Origin: Cyanobacterium sp. uoEpiScrs1
GTDB lineage: Bacteria; Cyanobacteriota; Cyanobacteriia; Cyanobacteriales; Microcystaceae
Reading direction: 5' to 3'
Length of the DNA: 64,000 bases
Assembly: GCF_947331815.1 (NCBI RefSeq)
Contig: NZ_OX373462.1
Span: forward strand, 731,376 to 795,375
In this document: piece after piece, positions 1 to 9,954 of the stretch
Layout: each line of letters begins with the position of its first letter
How positions within the stretch are numbered: the stretch's first letter is position 1
Notes under the pieces: generated by a model
What the model was told of the DNA's origin: nothing
The model's input: the letters and a program-made list of their open reading frames with translations, nothing else
The model's database searches: none
Position numbers and translations under genes: made by a program

Positions 1-11
1 AATTGTTAATA

Positions 12-1760
12 ATGATTAAAAAAAAACGATCAAATTGGTGGCAATTAATTCCCTATTTATATCCACAATGGCCATTAATTACTAAAGGATTATTCTGTGT
101 TCTAGGATTTGTCCTCATCACCCTTTTTTTACCTTATCTTGCTGGTAGAGTTGCCCTATTTATTGGTAGAGGAGAAGTAGAAAAAGTTGCTTATTGGTTA
201 GGATTAGGGACCTTGGCATTTTTAATCCGGGGAATCTTTCAATATGGGCAAAATATTTTTATGATCAATGCGGCCCTTATTATGGGTTTAAAATTAAGAA
301 AAGGAGTCTATAGTCATCTCCATCAACTGGGATTAGATTTTTTTGAAACAGCAAAAACTGGAGACTTAACCTATCGTCTAACAGAAGATATTGATCGAGT
401 TGGAGAAATTGTTGATAAATTATCCCATCAATTTATTTCTAATTTTCTCCAATTGATTGTTATCCCTGCTTATATGCTTTATCTAAACTGGCAGTTAACT
501 ATTGCCAGTTTTATTTTAGCTCCCTTAATGGCTATCTTAGTCAGTCGTTTTGGGGAAAAATTATTGCTATTATCCCGTCGTAGTCAAAATCAAATCTCCA
601 ATCTTTCAGCTTTATTAACAGAAGTTTTTAATGGTATTCGAATTGTTAAAGCGTTTGCTGCCCAAGATTACGAAATTAAGCGATTTGCCAGAGAAGCAGA
701 ATGTAACCGCCAGTCTAAATATCATGCAGAACAACTCAAGGCATTTCAATATCCAATTGTAGGTTTTCTCGAAGCAATTAGTATTATGCTGCTTTTTCTG
801 ATTGGAGGTTGGCAAATTTCCCAAGGAAACCTAAGATCTGAGGAATTTGTTAGTTATTTGGCGGCTGTCGCTTTGCTGCTGCATCCCATTGACTTAATGA
901 CCAGTAATTATAATGAATTCAAACAGGCCGAAGCATCAATAGATCGTATCTTCGAATTAGTTGACCATAAACCAACTATCATTGAGAGTCCTAATGGGCT
1001 AATTTTACCTCAGGTAACAGGAAGAGTAGAATATTCCAGGGTCAGTTTTGCCTATCAACCAGGTCAACCCATTTTACAAGAATTATCGTTATTGGCTGAA
1101 CCTGGTCAAATTATTGCCTTAGTCGGGTCTTCTGGGGCAGGCAAGACGACTTTGATAAATTTACTACCCCGTTTTTATGACCCCCAAGAAGGTCAAATTC
1201 TCATCGATGGAGTTGATATTAGGAATGTCACTTTAACTAGTCTTCGTCGTCAAATTGGTATTGTTCCTCAAGAAAATACTTTATTTTCAGGAACAATTGC
1301 CCAAAACATCGCCTATGGACAAGAAAAATTATATCAACAGACCATCGAAGAAGCTGCTAAAATCGCCAATGCTCACTCATTTATTAGCAAACTCTCTCAA
1401 GGCTATCAAACTTGGGTGGGGGAACGAGGAGTTAACCTGTCCGGAGGACAACGGCAACGAATTGCAATCGCTCGTGCTGTTTTGCTCAATCCCCGTATCA
1501 TGATACTAGACGAGGCCACCTCTGCCTTAGATTCTGAGTCGGAAGCGTTGGTACAAGAAGCCTTGGAACGAGTAATGGAAAACCGTACCGTTTTTGTGAT
1601 TGCCCATCGTTTAAGTACTATCCGCCGTGCTAATTGTATTTTAGTTTTAGAAAAAGGACAAGTCATTGAGTGTGGAACCCATAGTGACTTATTAGTAAAA
1701 GGAGGCCGCTACGCTAAATTTTATAATAAACAATATAAAAAAGGAAATAAGGATTTTTAG
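12..1760 (+). CDS. ABC transporter, fused permease and ATPase (exporter type)
   Basis: A half-transporter of the exporter class (MsbA/HetA-like), which would move a lipid, polysaccharide or peptide across the inner membrane as a homodimer. The N-terminal part, about residues 20-310, has several hydrophobic segments typical of the six-helix transmembrane domain. The C-terminal ATPase has Walker A GSSGAGKTT at 372-380 (K378), signature LSGGQ at 476-480, Walker B ending in D500-E501, and an H-loop His at 532. The length of 582 residues is normal for the family. I chose the ATG at 12; a TTG at 3 is in frame, and because the window begins there a longer upstream start cannot be excluded. Cyanobacterial relatives include HetA/HepA-type exporters of envelope glycolipid or polysaccharide, but the substrate cannot be read from the sequence. 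Confidence 0.9.
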   Translation: MIKKKRSNWWQLIPYLYPQWPLITKGLFCVLGFVLITLFLPYLAGRVALFIGRGEVEKVAYWLGLGTLAFLIRGIFQYGQNIFMINAALIMGLKLRKGVYSHLHQLGLDFFETAKTGDLTYRLTEDIDRVGEIVDKLSHQFISNFLQLIVIPAYMLYLNWQLTIASFILAPLMAILVSRFGEKLLLLSRRSQNQISNLSALLTEVFNGIRIVKAFAAQDYEIKRFAREAECNRQSKYHAEQLKAFQYPIVGFLEAISIMLLFLIGGWQISQGNLRSEEFVSYLAAVALLLHPIDLMTSNYNEFKQAEASIDRIFELVDHKPTIIESPNGLILPQVTGRVEYSRVSFAYQPGQPILQELSLLAEPGQIIALVGSSGAGKTTLINLLPRFYDPQEGQILIDGVDIRNVTLTSLRRQIGIVPQENTLFSGTIAQNIAYGQEKLYQQTIEEAAKIANAHSFISKLSQGYQTWVGERGVNLSGGQRQRIAIARAVLLNPRIMILDEATSALDSESEALVQEALERVMENRTVFVIAHRLSTIRRANCILVLEKGQVIECGTHSDLLVKGGRYAKFYNKQYKKGNKDF

Positions 1761-2003
1761 TTTATTTGAGTAGAATGACAAATACTATATAGTTGGATGG
1801 GTTTTGACAAAAAATATCTATGTTACTGGTTTCAGGATTACTGATACTAATTTTTAAAAAAATAGTAACATGTTCTCTCCATAGGTACTAATCTTTGTTA
1901 AGTTTATGTTTGTAATTGGATTTAATAAAAACACTCATTATATGAGCATAATTGTATTAAAAAAGTAAAACTTCATATAATAGTAGTTACAATCTTATAG
2001 ATT

Positions 2004-2047
2004 AAAAATTAAATATATTCTCTATATAGAGAATATATTTAATTTTT
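2004..2047. repeat. Perfect 44-bp palindrome
   Basis: Positions 2004-2025 are the exact reverse complement of 2026-2047. The outer part is A-run then T-run, with a T tract to 2049, so transcripts from either strand would form a long hairpin ending in U residues. It could be a bidirectional intrinsic terminator for the convergent genes, although it lies 244 bp after the stop of the transporter. Confidence 0.7.
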
Positions 2048-2249
2048 TTCGAGCATGATTAACTAATTAATTTTATATAAAATATTATGTATAACTATTA
2101 ATTTCAATATCTTATATTTTAAATTATTTAATTTTCTAAAAATGTTAATTACTAAAAAATTATTTATCCTCACAATTATTGACAAATTTAATAATATTAA
2201 AATTTGATATATTCCTTAAATTTAAGTTTAGTAGAGTCATTTTATTAAG

Positions 2250-2290
2250 TAACAATTTTATATTTTGTATAAAAAAATATAAAATTGTTA
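2250..2290. repeat. 17-bp perfect inverted repeat
   Basis: Arms 2250-2266 and 2274-2290 are perfect reverse complements around a 7-nt loop. The stem is almost entirely A and T. The sequence is unrelated to the palindrome at 2004. Function unknown; a terminator or a by-product of the AT-rich composition are both possible. Confidence 0.55.
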
Positions 2291-3371
2291 TACTTCTTTA
2301 CTCTTAAGTCCAAAATCTATTAGGAGATTATTTCAAGTAAAACACAATTAAAAGAAATATATCCTAGACTTTATTAAGTTGCTATTAAATATATATCTAA
2401 ACTGTACGACCTTTTGAAAGACACTCATGTTTTTCTATAACAATTATGTTAGATAGTAATTCAGTTACTACCCGAATAGTAACGAACTGATATTCTTATA
2501 TGTATAAGGTCTCTATTGATTTTATTTTCTACTGATCATTCTTTTTTTTTAAGTTTTGGTTAATAATTTAATTAACTGTTGTTAATAGCGCTTAAATGGT
2601 AAACGAGAAATTATAGAAGTTATGTATTGAAAAACTAATTTATATATAATAATAGTTCAGATGAGGACGTAAAGTTATTGTCAAAAATAAAAAGCAAAGA
2701 TGGGATTAAAGAATCGATATGTTTTTATTGTCTTTAAGTATTCAATAGTTTTCAAATACTTTATTTAAGTTATTATGAATTTATATTTATTAAAGATTCG
2801 TCTTTGGAGATAAAAATATATTAAGAGTTTTCTAAAATAGAATATTATATATTTCAATAAAAATTTGTTGCTTATTCTTAATTAAGATAATAGACTGCTG
2901 TTAGGTATTCTTAATTAAATAAAAGTCAACAAGAGGCTAAAGTATATATACTTTTTTGTCTTAAAACTTATAATTTACTTTTTATTATTAAGAGTGTTTT
3001 TCTTTTGCTAAAACTTTAGTTCTTCAACTTTCATACAGTCTAAACTAGCAACTTAGATCACAGATACCTCAGGTGTAATTAAATAAGAATATAATATTTA
3101 TATGAGTAAGAATAAACTGTGTTTATTAAGTAAATGACTAAAAAATATATCCAAATTAATTATGAGTATAAAAGTAGAATACTAAAAATCAATTTTTTCT
3201 TACAATAAATAAAAATATTAAAACATAAACTGAAATACATAATTTTAGAAATATTATCAGAAACGCTCTAGAGAGACATTTTATTTACTATTTTAAAGTC
3301 TGGACAAGTTAAGATTGGTATTGCTAGTAAATTATTAACTTAATCTCTCTTTATATTTCACAATCAACTAT

Positions 3372-4505
3372 TTAAGTAGTTAAACATTCTTTTAAAGCAT
3401 AATAAACTTGCTGTTGTTCCTTAAAAGAAATGTCAGGAAACATCGGCAAGGATAACACTTCATAAATAGCATTTTCTGTTACTGGAAATGCACCTACTTT
3501 ATACCCTAAGCTCTGATAAACATTTTGTAAATGCAAAGGAATTGGATAATAGATCATAGAAATAACTCCCTGTTTTTGTAATTCCTTCTGAAGATAATTA
3601 CGGAAATTTTCGGTCTTTTCTTTTTTCTTTTTAACTAAAATAGTGTATTGATTCCAAACATGATATCCTCCAGACAACTCTTGAGGAAGTTGAATCTCTA
3701 AAATAGATTTTAGCAACTTATGATATCGTTGTGCCGCTATTCGTCGTTGTTGGTTCCAAAGATCTAAATAACGCAATTTGACTTGTAAAATTGCTGCTTG
3801 AATGGTATCAAGACGACTATTTATTCCGACTAAATCATGATAGTAACGTTGACGGCTACCATGTTCTTTTATGGTGCGAATGGTGTCGGCAAGTGCAGGA
3901 TCATTTGTTGTGACAGCTCCCCCATCTCCACAAGCCCCTAAATTTTTCGTTGGAAAGAAACTAAAACAACCAATATGGCCAATACTCCCCACTTTTTTTT
4001 TCTCCCATTTAGCTCCTGTTGCTTGGGCGCAGTCTTCAATCACGTAAAGGTTGTGACGTTGAGCAATATCCATAAGTTGAGTCATATTAACCGGTTGTCC
4101 GAAAAGATGAACTGGAATAATAGCTTTTGTTCTAGGAGTAATTGCTTTTTCTAAGAGATCTATATTTAGATTAAAAGTCGTACGATCAATATCTACAAAG
4201 ACTGGAGTAGCACCAGTCATAGAGATGCTTTCTGCTGTAGCAATAAAAGTAAACGGAGAAGTGACAACTTCATCCCCCAACCCAATATTGAAAGCGCGTA
4301 AGGCTAAATAAAGAGCATCACTTCCTGAATTACAACTTACACAGTAAGGAACCCCCACATATTGGCTAAATTGTTGTTCAAAATCACTAACAGTATCACC
4401 ACCAATATAACGACCTGAGCGAACCGCATTGAGGATAGCCAGGTCTACTTCTTCACTAATTAGTTTGTATTGACGGACTAAATCGACTGGCGGAATTGTA
4501 TTCAC
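3372..4505 (-). CDS. DegT/DnrJ/EryC1/StrS-family PLP aminotransferase
   Basis: A sugar-nucleotide aminotransferase of the DegT/DnrJ/EryC1/StrS family. These enzymes use PLP to convert keto sugars to amino sugars for polysaccharide, LPS or secondary-metabolite synthesis. The 377-residue protein has the family N-terminus ([10 protein letters not shown]), the [10 protein letters not shown] cofactor-phosphate region near residue 60, the EDCAQATGA segment near residue 160, and the PLP lysine in [14 protein letters not shown] near residue 186. The start is GTG (complement of 4503-4505). It stands alone with large gaps on both sides, so no neighbouring sugar pathway indicates the substrate. In a reduced endosymbiont it probably serves residual envelope polysaccharide synthesis, which is inference. 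Confidence 0.9.
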   Translation of the reverse strand: MNTIPPVDLVRQYKLISEEVDLAILNAVRSGRYIGGDTVSDFEQQFSQYVGVPYCVSCNSGSDALYLALRAFNIGLGDEVVTSPFTFIATAESISMTGATPVFVDIDRTTFNLNIDLLEKAITPRTKAIIPVHLFGQPVNMTQLMDIAQRHNLYVIEDCAQATGAKWEKKKVGSIGHIGCFSFFPTKNLGACGDGGAVTTNDPALADTIRTIKEHGSRQRYYHDLVGINSRLDTIQAAILQVKLRYLDLWNQQRRIAAQRYHKLLKSILEIQLPQELSGGYHVWNQYTILVKKKKEKTENFRNYLQKELQKQGVISMIYYPIPLHLQNVYQSLGYKVGAFPVTENAIYEVLSLPMFPDISFKEQQQVYYALKECLTT

Positions 4506-4990
4506 TCGTAACCTACCCGAAATTTATATCTTATGAAAACAAATTTTTTACTTAAAAGCAATCAGTCTCATCCATTTTGAAGCTTGATTTAACTGCCATC
4601 ATAACTCTCGGAGGGCTATCTCAAAGCGTAGAGCGACTATATCCCTAAGGTTAATGTCTGGTAAATATTAATCTTTAGATTGAGAGTAGTATTTTATTGA
4701 CTATCGTTAATCCCTCAATAGCGTTAAATTGAAAAGCGGTACTAAAAGCTGGGCATTCTCTAGCACATACAGCGTACTAACTTTTGATGTAAAAAAAAAT
4801 AATGATCAGATTCGACTCATTTCTTTCTGATAATTCCATGTCCACTAAAGCAAAAATCTCATACTGTTGCTCAACATAGCTGAGAAGCATAGCAATAATG
4901 TTAAATATTAGCAAGATAACAGACGCTTCCTCTACGTTTAAGACATAAAAGACATTAAATTATAAAAAAAAGCAAATATTGGCTAATCAA
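4506..4990. other. 485-bp spacer upstream of the aminotransferase
   Basis: This gap lies 3' of purK and 5' of the DegT-family gene, both on the minus strand. Parts, for example around 4590-4660, are less AT-rich than most spacers and may be eroded coding sequence. I see no intact frame, tRNA or clear promoter. Confidence 0.4.
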
Positions 4991-6142
4991 TTACTGACTA
5001 TACCAAATTGACTCTACTTTTTGTGCAATTTCTAATAAATGTTGCCGTCGAATTTTTGAACTTGAAGTTATTTCATTTTTTTCCAGTAATACCGTCACAT
5101 GACCAATTTTTCTTCCCGGGCGAATATTAGTTTTCCCATACCAATGAACGTGAGAACAGGAAATTTCTGAGAGTTTCTGCCGTTTTTCTAAATAATTTTG
5201 TCTTGAATGTTCATAACCTAACAAATTGATCATCACAGCTCCTAAACAATTTAACTCGGTTGAATCCAATGGTAGTCCTGACAAGGCCCGCAACTGCATT
5301 TCAAATTGAGATATTTTGCAAGCATCGAGGGTATAGTGTCCTGAATTGTGGGTACGAGGGGCAATTTCATTAACTAAAACCTGATTTTGAGGAGTTAAAA
5401 ATAGTTCAATTCCTAAAATTCCTACCACTTCTAATCGAGTCAATAAATTAATGGCTATCTGTTTTACTTCTTTTTGAACTTCTGTTGAAATATCTCCAGA
5501 CACGAGTACCCATCTACATACTTGGTTAGACTGGTAAGTCTCCACCAAAGGATAAACCGCTATCTCTCCAGTAACGCTACGAGCAGCCATGACAGCTAAT
5601 TCGCGTTCAAAAGGAACAAACTCTTCCACCATAACTTCTTTTCCTTCCAAGTTTTTGGCAGTAATTTCCAGCTCTTCTGGAGTTTTGATAATAAAAGTAC
5701 CTTGGCCATCGTAACCGTGACGACGAACTTTCAGCACAATTGGAAAAGAAAAGTTGAAAGAGGATAGATTCTCTAAAGTGGTAAATTTAGGGACGGGTAA
5801 ACCAATGTGCTGTAAGTAAGATCTTTGCCTGTATTTATCCACTAACAAAGTCATAACCTTTAAACTAGGACAAAAGCGGACCCCTCTTTTTTCTAAAGGT
5901 TTCAGTCCCTCGAGATCAATAAACTCATTTTCGAATGTAATTACATCACAATGATCAGCCAGTTCAATAGTAGCTGCTTTATCATCAATAGGGGCAAAAA
6001 TAACCTCTGTTGCAATAGACACGGCAGGATCGTTTTTCTGTGGCGTTTGAATTATCAAATCAAAACCCAACCGTTGAGCAGCTTTTGCCATCATCCAGGC
6101 TAACTGACCTCCTCCAATAACACCAATACGCTTTACTGTCAT
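4991..6142 (-). CDS. purK: 5-(carboxyamino)imidazole ribonucleotide synthase
   Basis: PurK joins bicarbonate to aminoimidazole ribonucleotide using ATP, giving N5-CAIR in de novo purine synthesis; PurE then rearranges the product. The 383-residue protein starts with the family signature IGVIGGGQLAWMM, has the ATP-grasp core with VLKVRRHGYDGQGT near residue 140, and ends the catalytic domain with NEIAPRTHNSGHYT near residue 260. The length is normal. The ATG start is followed directly by the nucleotide-binding fold. purE is not in the window. In some cyanobacteria the 6S RNA gene neighbours purK; I could not identify it here. Confidence 0.95.
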   Translation of the reverse strand: MTVKRIGVIGGGQLAWMMAKAAQRLGFDLIIQTPQKNDPAVSIATEVIFAPIDDKAATIELADHCDVITFENEFIDLEGLKPLEKRGVRFCPSLKVMTLLVDKYRQRSYLQHIGLPVPKFTTLENLSSFNFSFPIVLKVRRHGYDGQGTFIIKTPEELEITAKNLEGKEVMVEEFVPFERELAVMAARSVTGEIAVYPLVETYQSNQVCRWVLVSGDISTEVQKEVKQIAINLLTRLEVVGILGIELFLTPQNQVLVNEIAPRTHNSGHYTLDACKISQFEMQLRALSGLPLDSTELNCLGAVMINLLGYEHSRQNYLEKRQKLSEISCSHVHWYGKTNIRPGRKIGHVTVLLEKNEITSSSKIRRQHLLEIAQKVESIWYSQ

Positions 6143-6546
6143 TTGAGTTATAAACTAATTATCGACAACCTAGAAATTCACAGGTACTTAGTTCCCATTT
6201 TAGAGTTAACTACGTTAGCTTAGTAAGTTGTTTTGTCTTTGAATACTATCCTGAAAAATTTTTGCTAATCAACTGTACTTCTTTAAAACTAACTACCGCG
6301 CCAGTCATTGTCACTGAAAAACTGACTACCAGAACGGAAAGGAGACTCAAGAAAAATATAAATTAAGAGAGAAAATAGCGCTGACTGCAGTAAATATTTC
6401 ATCAACTCAATCGCTAATAACCTACTAAGATCATCTGATTCTAAAGGAAAATTGGATATCCATACTTTTGAAATTGATAGAAATCAACGGCTTGTTGATC
6501 TTTAAACCTAATAGAAACTCCACCCATTTTCTTTAATGTAATGTCT
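6143..6546. other. 404-bp spacer upstream of purK
   Basis: This gap holds a weak terminator-like hairpin for the DUF3370 gene (6484-6500) and presumably the purK promoter. The stretch around 6290-6350 is less AT-rich than other spacers. It could hold a small RNA, since 6S RNA lies beside purK in some cyanobacteria, but I cannot see the diagnostic closing stem and bubble, so I do not call one. Confidence 0.35.
6484..6500 (-). terminator. Possible terminator after the DUF3370 gene
   Basis: On the minus strand a 6-bp stem (ATCAAC/GTTGAT) around a 5-nt loop follows the stop of the DUF3370 gene by about 50 bp and is followed by TTCT. The U tract is weak, so the call is tentative. Confidence 0.4.
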
Positions 6547-7932
6547 CTAACGAATTGTGCCATAGAATAAATTGAGAGTTCTAACCGTCAATACTTGAGG
6601 AGGAGTGGCGTCGGGAGGATAGAGAAAGTCAACTTCAACTTCTCGTCTTTCTCCTGGTTCGAGATTAATTCTGACTAAAGCATCTCCCTGTTGTCCTCGT
6701 CGTTGAACTAAATGAAAGTAACGTTCTTGGAGTTGACCATTTCGGGTCGCATAAGCAACCTTGACAGTACCTCGGAAAAATACTTGACCTTGAGGACGGT
6801 AGGCAAATACTAAGTGATCAGCATGTTCATTTTGTTTAAAAGGAGTTTGAAGGGAAATTTCAACGGTTTGTCTCTCAGAACTCTTATTAGTTACTGGGAG
6901 AATCAAATTGTAATGTACCCCATAATTCCCATGAGCGCGGTAAGCGGTGTCAGGATATCGGACTACCATTGGCGCACTTTGAATCTGCTTGGTGCCATGA
7001 GTTCCCGTGGTTACTGTACTCAAAGGATAAGAAAAAGCCTTTCCTCTCGCAGGAATACTCAAATGAATTTTATTTGGCTGATCGGTAAGTCGTGCTACCC
7101 ATTCAGACCCGACAGAGATACCAGCTACCCGCCCGTAAATTGTGTCTTCTCCTAAATCCTGATCCATTGGTGTCGGGGGAAGATCTCTGGGAGTGACTAA
7201 TTGTCCAGTAGTAACTAAATATCTCCATTCGTTTAGGGTGGGTTTTCTGTAGATTATTTTCCTTGATTTATTTTTATTCTCATGAGGAACTTCGTATAAA
7301 GCCAAATTAGCCATATAAACGGATCCATTGCTATAGAGACGCATGAAAGTTGAACGACCATTGCTTGGACTAATGGGCAATGTGAATAACATTCGACTTT
7401 CACTTGGTCTCAGTGTTATACGGGTAGGAAATTTATTATGATTGACTCCTCGTAAAATATCGCTCATTAATCGGGAACCTGGACCTGAAAAAACCTGTCC
7501 AGATGGATCTTCAACCAAAGAAGGTAGATTAATAAATGGGGCATCAGGAGAAGTACGATAACTGGCCCCCTGTAAGACCTTAATGATAATTGTTTGGGAG
7601 GTAGGGTTATGAACCAGCAATCCCTGATAAAGAGTTCTTTGTACGTAAGCCGGCCGAGAAATATGGTGGGTAAAAACGTCAAAACGTCCTTTTAACGGTT
7701 TATTTAAGTGGGCATTGGGAAATTTTTTTCCACCAAATGGGAACGTTGATAATAGAATGCCTTCTGTTTCGATTACTTCAGGACTGTTGCTATTGAAAAC
7801 TAACACATCATTAAGTTTTCCTGGAAGAGTCCGAACTTCCTGAGGTTGAGCAATGAAATCTTGGCTAGCCTCCCGAAATGTCAACGGGTAAATAGTTTGA
7901 GCCACTATGAATGATGATAGAAAGGACAGCAT
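6547..7932 (-). CDS. DUF3370 family protein, probably exported
   Basis: A 461-residue protein that I match to the cyanobacterial DUF3370 family by its conserved opening: a PQEVRTLPGKL segment near residue 30, then VFNSNSPEVIETEGILLSTFP and a GRFDVFTHHISR segment. The first dozen residues (MLSFLSSFIVAQT) are hydrophobic and resemble a short signal peptide, which suggests export to the periplasm or outer envelope. No catalytic motif is visible and the family function is unknown. It is intact and full length although surrounding spacers are eroded, which suggests selection still maintains it. It is transcribed toward purK. Confidence 0.8.
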   Translation of the reverse strand: MLSFLSSFIVAQTIYPLTFREASQDFIAQPQEVRTLPGKLNDVLVFNSNSPEVIETEGILLSTFPFGGKKFPNAHLNKPLKGRFDVFTHHISRPAYVQRTLYQGLLVHNPTSQTIIIKVLQGASYRTSPDAPFINLPSLVEDPSGQVFSGPGSRLMSDILRGVNHNKFPTRITLRPSESRMLFTLPISPSNGRSTFMRLYSNGSVYMANLALYEVPHENKNKSRKIIYRKPTLNEWRYLVTTGQLVTPRDLPPTPMDQDLGEDTIYGRVAGISVGSEWVARLTDQPNKIHLSIPARGKAFSYPLSTVTTGTHGTKQIQSAPMVVRYPDTAYRAHGNYGVHYNLILPVTNKSSERQTVEISLQTPFKQNEHADHLVFAYRPQGQVFFRGTVKVAYATRNGQLQERYFHLVQRRGQQGDALVRINLEPGERREVEVDFLYPPDATPPQVLTVRTLNLFYGTIR

Positions 7933-8787
7933 AGGCTGAGAACAGCAGGTCTAAATTTGATTCTAGCTTTCCTTAAGATTGCCGTCTTTAACTCAAGATT
8001 GTCAATCCCTGGTCGAAGTTATAGTTATCTATAAATCTTAACCCATCACATTTATCCTTTATTATCTTTATATCGGCACTCAGAAATAATAATAAAAATT
8101 AATTAGGATATTGTCTTAAAAGTAAGTAAGCGTTTAAGCAATTACTAAATACTATTTTAAATAATGTTTTAGACTCTTCCATTCTTCTTTTTAGCTAAGA
8201 ATAAGCCAAATTTATCATCTTTCAATAGATGGTTCAAATAAATCTATATCTAACCTTCTATCTTTATATGAATAAATAAATCAAATTTAAACCCATATTT
8301 TAACTAAGTAGTAACTCTCATAGAAAATGACCAAAAATACTTTATGGATAAATAACTATTGCCACTTAAGAGTAGACTTGATTCACTAAAAAATTATATG
8401 TCAAGTTTAATTAAGAGCAACTTTTAAAACTATTATTATGAATATTTTTTATGATTCTAAAAATCTACCTTTTATAAATATCAAAAATTTTATAAAAAGC
8501 AGAGAAGAAAATACTTCTAGCTTCTGTCAATAGTTAAGCTAGAAGTATTTTCTTCTATAAAAGTTATTTATTAATAACTGTTGTCTATTGCCATCTTAAT
8601 GTAAATATAATACATGATATTCTTCAGAATTAACTCTCACCCTCTTTTAATAACCTATACAACTCTACTATTTTTAACCGGTATAATCTTGATCAAAAGT
8701 TTATAAAACTATTAAACAATGAAAACTAGTTTTAACCACCATTAGATGTTATGGTGTGAGTTAATTAAAATTCCAAACAAATAGCCT
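7933..8787. other. 855-bp spacer between divergent genes
   Basis: This region lies between the starts of the DUF3370 gene (minus) and ftsW (plus), so both promoters should be here. It is far longer than two promoters need and very AT-rich. It contains a strong 21-bp inverted repeat at 8503-8556, listed separately. No reading frame is convincing. Confidence 0.5.
8503..8556. repeat. 21-bp perfect inverted repeat in a divergent spacer
   Basis: Arms 8503-8523 and 8536-8556 are exact reverse complements around a 12-nt loop. It lies between two genes transcribed away from each other, so it cannot be the terminator of either. It may be the terminator of a lost gene, a small RNA, or a protein-binding site. 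Confidence 0.75.
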
Positions 8788-9954
8788 GTGTTACGTTATA
8801 TCATTCCTATTTTAGATCCGAGTGTACGACATTGGTCAGGAGAAGCCCGCTTTTTGCGCTGGCTAACCTTCTTGTGGATATCTCTCGGCCTAATCATTAT
8901 GTTTTCAGCTTCCTATGCTGTTGCTGAAGCCGAAACAGGAAATGGATGGTACTATATGACCCGTCAATTAATCTGGACTTGGGTCGGATTGCAATTATTC
9001 AACATAATTGTACGATCACCTCTACGATATTTGTTTAGGCTGGCCCCTTGGTGTCTATTTATAATATTAGGATTGATTCTATCAACTCATGTTCCTGGTT
9101 TGGGAGAAAATATTAACGGTGCCACTCGTTGGATAAAATTTGGTACAGTTTTAATTCAACCATCAGAATTAATGAAACCCTTTTTAGTATTACAAAGTTC
9201 CCTGATTTTTGGGCAATGGGAACAGTTGTCCTGGCGAATTCGTTGGCAATGGTTGATAATCTTTGCAGTTATTTTAGCTTCAATTTTATTACAACCTAAT
9301 TTGAGTACTACTGCTTTGTGTGGTATGAGCCTTTGGCTAATTGCTGTCGCATCAGGAATTCCAGCAATTTACTTAACTTCGACTGCTTTAGGGGGAGCTT
9401 TAACTGCCTTTATGAGTATTAGTTTGCGAGAATATCAACGGGAACGGGTAACAGCATTTCTCAATCCTTGGGAAGATCCTATGGGAAATGGTTATCAATT
9501 AGTACAAAGTTTGATGGCAGTCGGTTCAGGAGGAACATTTGGTACAGGATATGGAATGTCTCAACAAAAACTTTTTTATTTACCTATCCAATATACCGAT
9601 TTTATTTTTTCAGTCTTTGCTGAAGAATTTGGCTTTGTGGGAGGAATGGTTCTACTACTATTCCTATTTATTTATGCAACTTTTGCCCTAAGAATTGCTA
9701 TGAAGTGCCGCCATAGAGTCAAACGACTAGTTGCTATTGGAGTCATGGTCATAATGGTTGGACAAGCTCTACTTAATATTGGTGTAGCAACAGGTGCTTT
9801 ACCCACAACCGGTTTACCTTTTCCTTTATTTAGCTATGGAGGCAGTTCGAGTTTAGCTAGTTTAACCTTAGCAGCTTTACTAATTAGGGTAGCTCGGGAA
9901 AATAATGAAGCTACCGTTGTCCCTTTATCTATTTCTAGCAAATTTACTGTGTAA
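8788..9954 (+). CDS. ftsW: FtsW/RodA/SpoVE-family septal glycosyltransferase (FtsW)
   Basis: FtsW is a SEDS-family peptidoglycan glycosyltransferase that works with a class B penicillin-binding protein at the division septum. The 388-residue membrane protein has about ten hydrophobic segments, the NGATRWIKFG segment followed by QPSELMKP near residues 110-130, and the C-terminal family motif GLPFPLFSYGGSSSL near residue 345. All are hallmarks of SEDS proteins. The start is GTG at 8788, after which the frame reads LRYIIPI. It is monocistronic with large flanking spacers. Its retention indicates that the symbiont still divides with a peptidoglycan septum. Confidence 0.93.
   Translation: MLRYIIPILDPSVRHWSGEARFLRWLTFLWISLGLIIMFSASYAVAEAETGNGWYYMTRQLIWTWVGLQLFNIIVRSPLRYLFRLAPWCLFIILGLILSTHVPGLGENINGATRWIKFGTVLIQPSELMKPFLVLQSSLIFGQWEQLSWRIRWQWLIIFAVILASILLQPNLSTTALCGMSLWLIAVASGIPAIYLTSTALGGALTAFMSISLREYQRERVTAFLNPWEDPMGNGYQLVQSLMAVGSGGTFGTGYGMSQQKLFYLPIQYTDFIFSVFAEEFGFVGGMVLLLFLFIYATFALRIAMKCRHRVKRLVAIGVMVIMVGQALLNIGVATGALPTTGLPFPLFSYGGSSSLASLTLAALLIRVARENNEATVVPLSISSKFTV

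Larger units (their letters stand above)
1761..3371. other. 1.6 kb AT-rich spacer between convergent genes
   Basis: This stretch lies between the ABC transporter and a convergent aminotransferase gene. It is extremely AT-rich and I see no convincing reading frame or RNA gene. It holds two long inverted repeats, listed separately. Its size, large for a bacterial gap between convergent genes, suggests the eroded site of one or more lost genes, but I could not recognise any of them. Confidence 0.6.
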
